A stretch of DNA of 64,000 nt from Zanthoxylum bungeanum (Eukaryota; Streptophyta; Magnoliopsida; Sapindales; Rutaceae). The notes under the pieces were generated by a model that worked only from the letters and a program-made list of their open reading frames with translations, had not been told where the DNA came from and did no database searches. This document shows, in pieces, positions 59,252-64,000 of the stretch. Where the stretch lies: assembly GCA_019454045.1 (NCBI GenBank), contig SKCR01021096.1:1-64000 (forward strand). Direction: 5' to 3'. The position numbers and the translations under genes were made by a program. Position 1 is the first letter of the stretch. Every line of letters starts with the position of its first letter.

Positions 59252-59630
59252 ATCGTGTTGCAGCAAAAGCCTCTAAATCTTGATGCAAGAATCAAGTTTC
59301 TTGTTAACCCAATGATGTTTTGTTAACAACTACACTCAAGTGACACACAAGAACATATCTGAATCAAATTCAAAAACAACCCACAGGAATCATTTGATGA
59401 AACACACTATAAACACAACGAAAAACGAAGAAACTAAGATGCACGATCCATCAAGTTTTTTCAACTAGGACAGAGCATCACACTCTTTCTTTTATTAAGA
59501 GGCTATGTCTAGATATGTAGAGTATATTATAAGTTACAAATTTATAACATCCCATTAGAGTCAGGATGTTATCGTTAGGAGACATGAGTAACACGTCTCC
59601 CAAAGCCTCAAAATTAATAGAAAATTGACA
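59252..59630. other. Intergenic stretch
   Basis: I see no gene or repeat unit here. The sequence is AT-rich. Confidence 0.5.
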
Positions 59631-62343
59631 TGACGCACCCTAAATTTCGGACAACCTAAAACATAATTTAGCATCAACACACCCTGTAACAAATATCAGA
59701 TGACCAAAAAGGACCTCCGGTCCAAACCCAAGACAAATCAAATCTCAATATCAATACATCAGGGCTCCGTGCCCACAATCAAACATAAAAATTAAAACTT
59801 TTATTTACTAACATACATATACCAATGGGCATTCCACGATACAAAACATAAACAATATAATTCCTAAACTCTTATGACATCCTCAGGACTCTAGAGAGGG
59901 TGACTACAGCCTGGGTGATCATTCGTCTCGAACATAAGCATCCATAACTTGATGTCTGACCGATCTGGTTGCCAACCTTCAAAACTAGCAAACTGAAATG
60001 GTATGAGTTATAAAACTGAGTAAGTAATCACACACATCATGAAAAATAAGAATAAATTCCTAAAATGTATGCTAAGGCGTATATACGCGCGCGCGCGCAC
60101 ACACACACATGTATATGTACAATTGTCTGTTAGAACATCCTTATACTTCGTACTGTCCTTTATACTTATTAAACATAAAGGTTTTCGAAAACCCGTACAT
60201 AAACCGACCCAGAAGTTGAGTTTTTGAAGCGTACCTAATGTGAATCAGAATTCTTATACGGAGAGTTCTTCGAACGTTCAAACCCTAAATTACAACAAAT
60301 ATATACAACCTCAAAATATAGCCTATACAGATTTCCAACTCTTCTCCCTAACAAATATACCATAATCGTAAAAATACACGGATCACACACACATGCCCTA
60401 AATGAATATCGCAAAATCAGTTTCATCAACACAACATGAACAGAACACGTAAACGATCCCTATACAACAAAATGAAAATATGTTATTAGAAACAGAAAGT
60501 AATACGGATTCTTTAAAGGCAATAGCATACATGGTCAGAATTGCAAAATATATTACGGATTCTTTCCAGGTAATCATATAATATATCAATTACGGTAATC
60601 ACAATACAAATTTCACACAGTCAATTTCCATAATCTGGAACAGAAATTAGAATACATATACAAAAAATTGATTTCATTTATTAGTATATTCGGAAATCAA
60701 AATGTAAACTATTTACAGACAACATATTCCTTATTAGAAATAAAAACACAACACTAAAGCCTTTTAGACAACACATTCATTATCACTATCAGAAATCACA
60801 CTACAGATTCCAATCAATCATCAGAAATCAGAATACGTGGAAATAAGCGGAAATAAACAATCAGAATCGATATTACGTGAAATTCCCGACTCAATTATAT
60901 AAATTTCTGGATCTTTTCGGAAAACCCAAATTAAATATGTTTCAACGATTTCAGTTTCATTACTCTCAAAACATCTAGCTTTTACAAATCTACCAAATCA
61001 AATTCACTTTTTAAACAAAAATCCAGAAATCCTTTAAAAGGTCTGAAATCGTTACAAACAAATCTAGAACCTTTCGGATCAATACTGTTCCTCCAAAAAA
61101 TAGCAAAGTACTCCTAATTAACCATATTATACTATTCTATGATAATTAAATAATTAAATTCTCGAATTACGTGTTTTCAAAAAATCTTCCATTACAACTT
61201 CGATAACGCTACGAAAGGATCATAGACCTTCCAAAACTTTATGAATTCATTTAAACATGATCATATCATCATAATTAACTCATATAGATCATTACATTCA
61301 TCAAAGAACAAACACGCTCAAAATATGATTTTACCGGTATCTCGCTAATACTATCGGATCGATCCAATTCATTTCGATTTTACCCAGATTCTACCAATAG
61401 CACAAATTCAATACATTCTAATTTATCCAATACAACACAAGTGAAAATATTACTCTACGAAACTACTGGAAGTATCCAAATACAAAATGAGAAACTTGAA
61501 AATATCAAATTTTTATTAGAAGGCATTATCGAGATTTCGAGGCATATACGGACTCCCAATGCTCCAACGAATGCGTAGGAATCGACGAAATTTGAATTGG
61601 AGCTAGAGTCACAAGAAAGTTACTTTTCATAATTTCTTTCTTCCTCGATTTGCATGCAACCGAGCATGGATCGGAGAAACTGACATCACCATCTTGTAAT
61701 ACTTTCTGAGGACTTCGATTTAGTAGGTGGCTCGACACATGGATCAAGGCGATGAGCCAGGATAGGAAAATAAACACTCGTGTGTTTTCTTCTTATTTAT
61801 GCTAGATTTCGGCGGCCTTAGACCGGTCAATGGCCACCGTTGGACTGGGGGTGGTTTGGCACAGCAGCCGATATTAGTCCACCGTCTGTCGGGTGCCAGA
61901 TATGGCCGGTGTATCAGCTGCTTCTCCAAAACATGGGAGGGATTGGGTGGACTCTTTTGTGAACTATGGCTCTTTCTACAATTTCTAAAATCTATGAGTA
62001 TTTATAATATTTTTTTGAAAATTAAAAAATAGCCTCTTGTAATTACAATAAGGTCAATGAATGTGTATTGCTTCATAAATATACATTTTGTAGGCCCTTC
62101 TTGTACGAATTTTGATAGTGTTCAATACAAAAGTTATTCGTCATCGAATGACCTTTCCAACGGATTGAGAATCAGCTCAATCGAAGTTTGTTTGCTATTT
62201 TTATATTCGAAACAATGAAATTTTCTCCGTATATAAAAATCACATAACCAATTCTTTTGAATTTCATGATTCTCAAAGTAACGAGATTCCACTAAAAGGC
62301 ATTCGGACCTATTATTCAACATTTAAACTCTTATTTCCTAACA
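59631..62343 (-). repeat. Probable LTR of a chromovirus-type gypsy element
   Basis: Read on the minus strand the region has sequence resembling LTRs of large plant gypsy chromoviruses, with an AATAAAAG polyadenylation-like word (about 59802) and the end GGGTGCGTCA. The plus-strand edges TGACGCACCC and CCTAACA would be LTR ends, but no target duplication is visible and no second copy is in the window. The assignment is from general resemblance and is weak. No coding region of note lies here. Confidence 0.35.
60086..60109. repeat. CG/CA alternating microsatellite
   Basis: A run of CG dinucleotides passes directly into CA dinucleotides. Alternating purine-pyrimidine tracts of this kind can form Z-DNA. 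CpG runs are rare in methylated plant DNA, so the CG part may be recent. Confidence 0.85.
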
Positions 62344-62763
62344 TTGTCTCGTTTCGAGACATGAACAGAGATCTGTTCAACCATTTCCCGTTCTACGGTT
62401 GTGTTCATTTTGGCCCTGAACAGCGGTCCTGGATTCATCAAGTACTTTAGGGAAATCAGCTTGTAAAATCCCATGGAAACGACCTCACTTCTTACTTGAA
62501 ATGGGTGATCTACTATGAAGAGGTAATCTACCTTTACCCATATTAGGACTCATCTCATAATATAGTGATCATTAAAAGCCTTAGCTTATCCTAACCTTGA
62601 CAGACAGCACTCGGCGTCATTATTGGAATAGGATAGAGTACAAAACTCTTCAAAGCTTGTTTTGAATTGCACAAAGTTTCAGTTGTCCCTTTTTAACCTA
62701 GATATTGGGATCTCTAGTCAACTAGGTTGGGTTTCCACAGTGACAATTCTTAATTTATAGGCT
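62344..62763. other. Non-coding stretch downstream of Copia-C pol
   Basis: No gene seen. On the minus strand it follows the RNase H end of Copia-C and may be its 3' untranslated part and LTR start; no LTR copy is available for comparison. A GTCTCG-TTT-CGAGAC hairpin lies at 62346-62360. Confidence 0.4.
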
Positions 62764-64000
62764 TCAAGCCAATGCCCTCGATGACTTCTCAACTTGCTCT
62801 ATAGGTAAACCTTTAGTAAGTGGATCCGCTAGGTTTTCCTTCGACTTAACATAATCGATCGATATTATGCCACTTGAGAGCATTTGACGTATAGTATTAT
62901 GTCTCCGACGTATGTGTCGAGACTTACCTTTATACATTGTATTTTGGGCTCTCCCAATAGCCGATTGGCTATCACAATGTATGCTTATCGCTGACACCGG
63001 TTTGGGCCAACTAGGAATATCCTCTAGGAAATTTTGAAGTCATTCCGCTTCTTCCGCTATTTTTTCTAATGCTATGAACTTTGATTCCATAGTAGATCGG
63101 GCAATACATGTTTGCCTCGAGGATTTCCATTACACGGCTGCATTATCAAGTGTGAAAAAAAATTCACTCGTAGATTTGGAATCCACTGTATCAGATATCC
63201 AGTTAGCATTGATGTATCCCTCTAGAACAGCAGGATATCTCTCACAATGTAGCCCATATTTTGAAGTTTCTCTCAGATACCTCAAAACTCTTACTATGAC
63301 TTTCCAGTGGTTATGTCCTGGATTACTTATATATCTGCTAAGCTTGTTCACAGCTTGAGCGATATCAGGTCGTGTGCAATTCGTGAGATACATCAGACTT
63401 CCGATGATTACTCGAATACTCTAATTGTGATACGCTAGAGCCAAAATTCTTTGATAGATGAAGAGTTAGGTCTACAGGGGTTCTAGCCACATTTAGATCC
63501 CATTTGTTATATTTCTCAAGTATCTTCTCAATATAATGAGTCTAAGATAATATATATCCATCTGATGTCCTAGAAATCTTAATTCCTAGGATCACATTAG
63601 CTACTCCCAAATCTTTCATGTCAAATCTGCTGGATAACACGTTTTTTGGTAGACTGAATCATTTCATGATTACTACCAATTATCAGCATATCGTCTACAT
63701 AGAGACACACAATGACATATCCTTTTTGAGTTGATTTAGTTTACACACACTTATCACACTCATTGGTTTTGAATCCACTTAACAACATCTCTTTGTTAAA
63801 TTTCTCATGCCATTGTTTAGGTGCTTGTTTTAATCCGTACAAAGATTTTACATGTTTGCACACCTTTGTGTTTTATCCAGGAACATTAAACCTTCTGGTT
63901 TGTTCCATATAAATCTCTTCATCCAATCACCATCAGAAGATGCGTCTTTACATTCATTTGATGTATTTCAAGATCAAATATAGTTGCTATGGACTATGAG
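62764..64000 (-). pseudogene. Copia-C reverse transcriptase and RNase H (runs off window)
   Basis: Read on the minus strand from the window end: KSLYGLKQAPKQWHEKFN (about 63840), LYVDDMLIIGSN (about 63700-63660, catalytic YVDD intact), DMKDLGVANVILGIK, then the open part 63393-63130 ([20 protein letters not shown] and [18 protein letters not shown]), then 62997-62764 with ISIHCDSQSAIGRAQN and KENLADPLTKGLP, the RNase H end. Frameshifts and stops separate the pieces (about 63630, 63420 and 63130). In copia RNase H the aspartate of CDSQSA is catalytic. The 5' part of the element is outside the window. Confidence 0.85.

Noticed and set aside
59626..62348. Target duplication for the probable LTR at 59631-62343
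   Set aside because: The flanks TGACA and TTGTC do not match, so the LTR edges remain unproven.

Overview
The window reads as plant nuclear DNA from a heterochromatic, gene-poor region. I find no host protein-coding gene and no rRNA or tRNA gene. Almost everything that can be identified is transposable-element sequence: Ty3/gypsy elements of the Tat type (dual RNase H, zinc knuckle, pepsin-like protease), Ty1/copia elements, hAT transposase remains, hAT-like MITEs and a LINE. The base composition, TG...CA long terminal repeats (LTRs), tRNA-type primer-binding sites (PBSs) and element lineages all point to an angiosperm; the species cannot be named from this window.

Left part (1-20430). At 1-2857 lie pieces of a minus-strand retroelement (PBS, LTR end and polyprotein C-terminus) and a plus-strand LTR related to the 3.1-kb LTR found further right. 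A degraded hAT transposase gene (2896-15510) is split by a MITE (2986-3514) and by a long LTR (3692-14312). That LTR is itself split by a decayed copia element, Copia-A (5098-13486, duplication GTATT), whose 3' LTR carries a further 1.27-kb insert. A second MITE (15729-16184) is followed by a 5'-truncated LINE on the minus strand (16199-20430), which is interrupted by a 2.53-kb solo LTR with duplication CAACC.

Central nest (21298-57589). Gypsy-2 is the outer element (760-bp LTRs, target duplication GAAAT). Its left LTR is split by Gypsy-1 (21938-46040, 3.1-kb LTRs, duplication ATTAT). The second RNase H domain of Gypsy-1 is split by Copia-B (30418-40479, minus strand, 2.1-kb LTRs). LTR divergence, counted by eye, falls from outside to inside (about 2-3 percent for Gypsy-2, about 1 percent for Copia-B), which agrees with the nesting order. 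Both Gypsy elements have frameshifts and stop codons in pol and look immobile. Copia-B has near-identical LTRs but a very decayed interior, so it probably moved using enzymes supplied by another element.

The most interesting locus is the 3' part of Gypsy-2. Between its pol gene and its 3' LTR lie two minisatellite-like arrays and a spliced gene on the opposite strand (53834-56436). This gene has its own TATA box, an intron in its 5' leader, a domain of the 'putative gypsy type transposon' type and a C-terminal coiled coil.

Right flank (57590-64000). There is AT-rich sequence partly repeated from the other side of Gypsy-2, a third hAT-like MITE (58405-59251, 8-bp duplication), a probable chromovirus-type LTR on the minus strand (about 59631-62343), and the 3' half of a copia pol on the minus strand (Copia-C) that runs off the window end with an intact YVDD reverse transcriptase motif.
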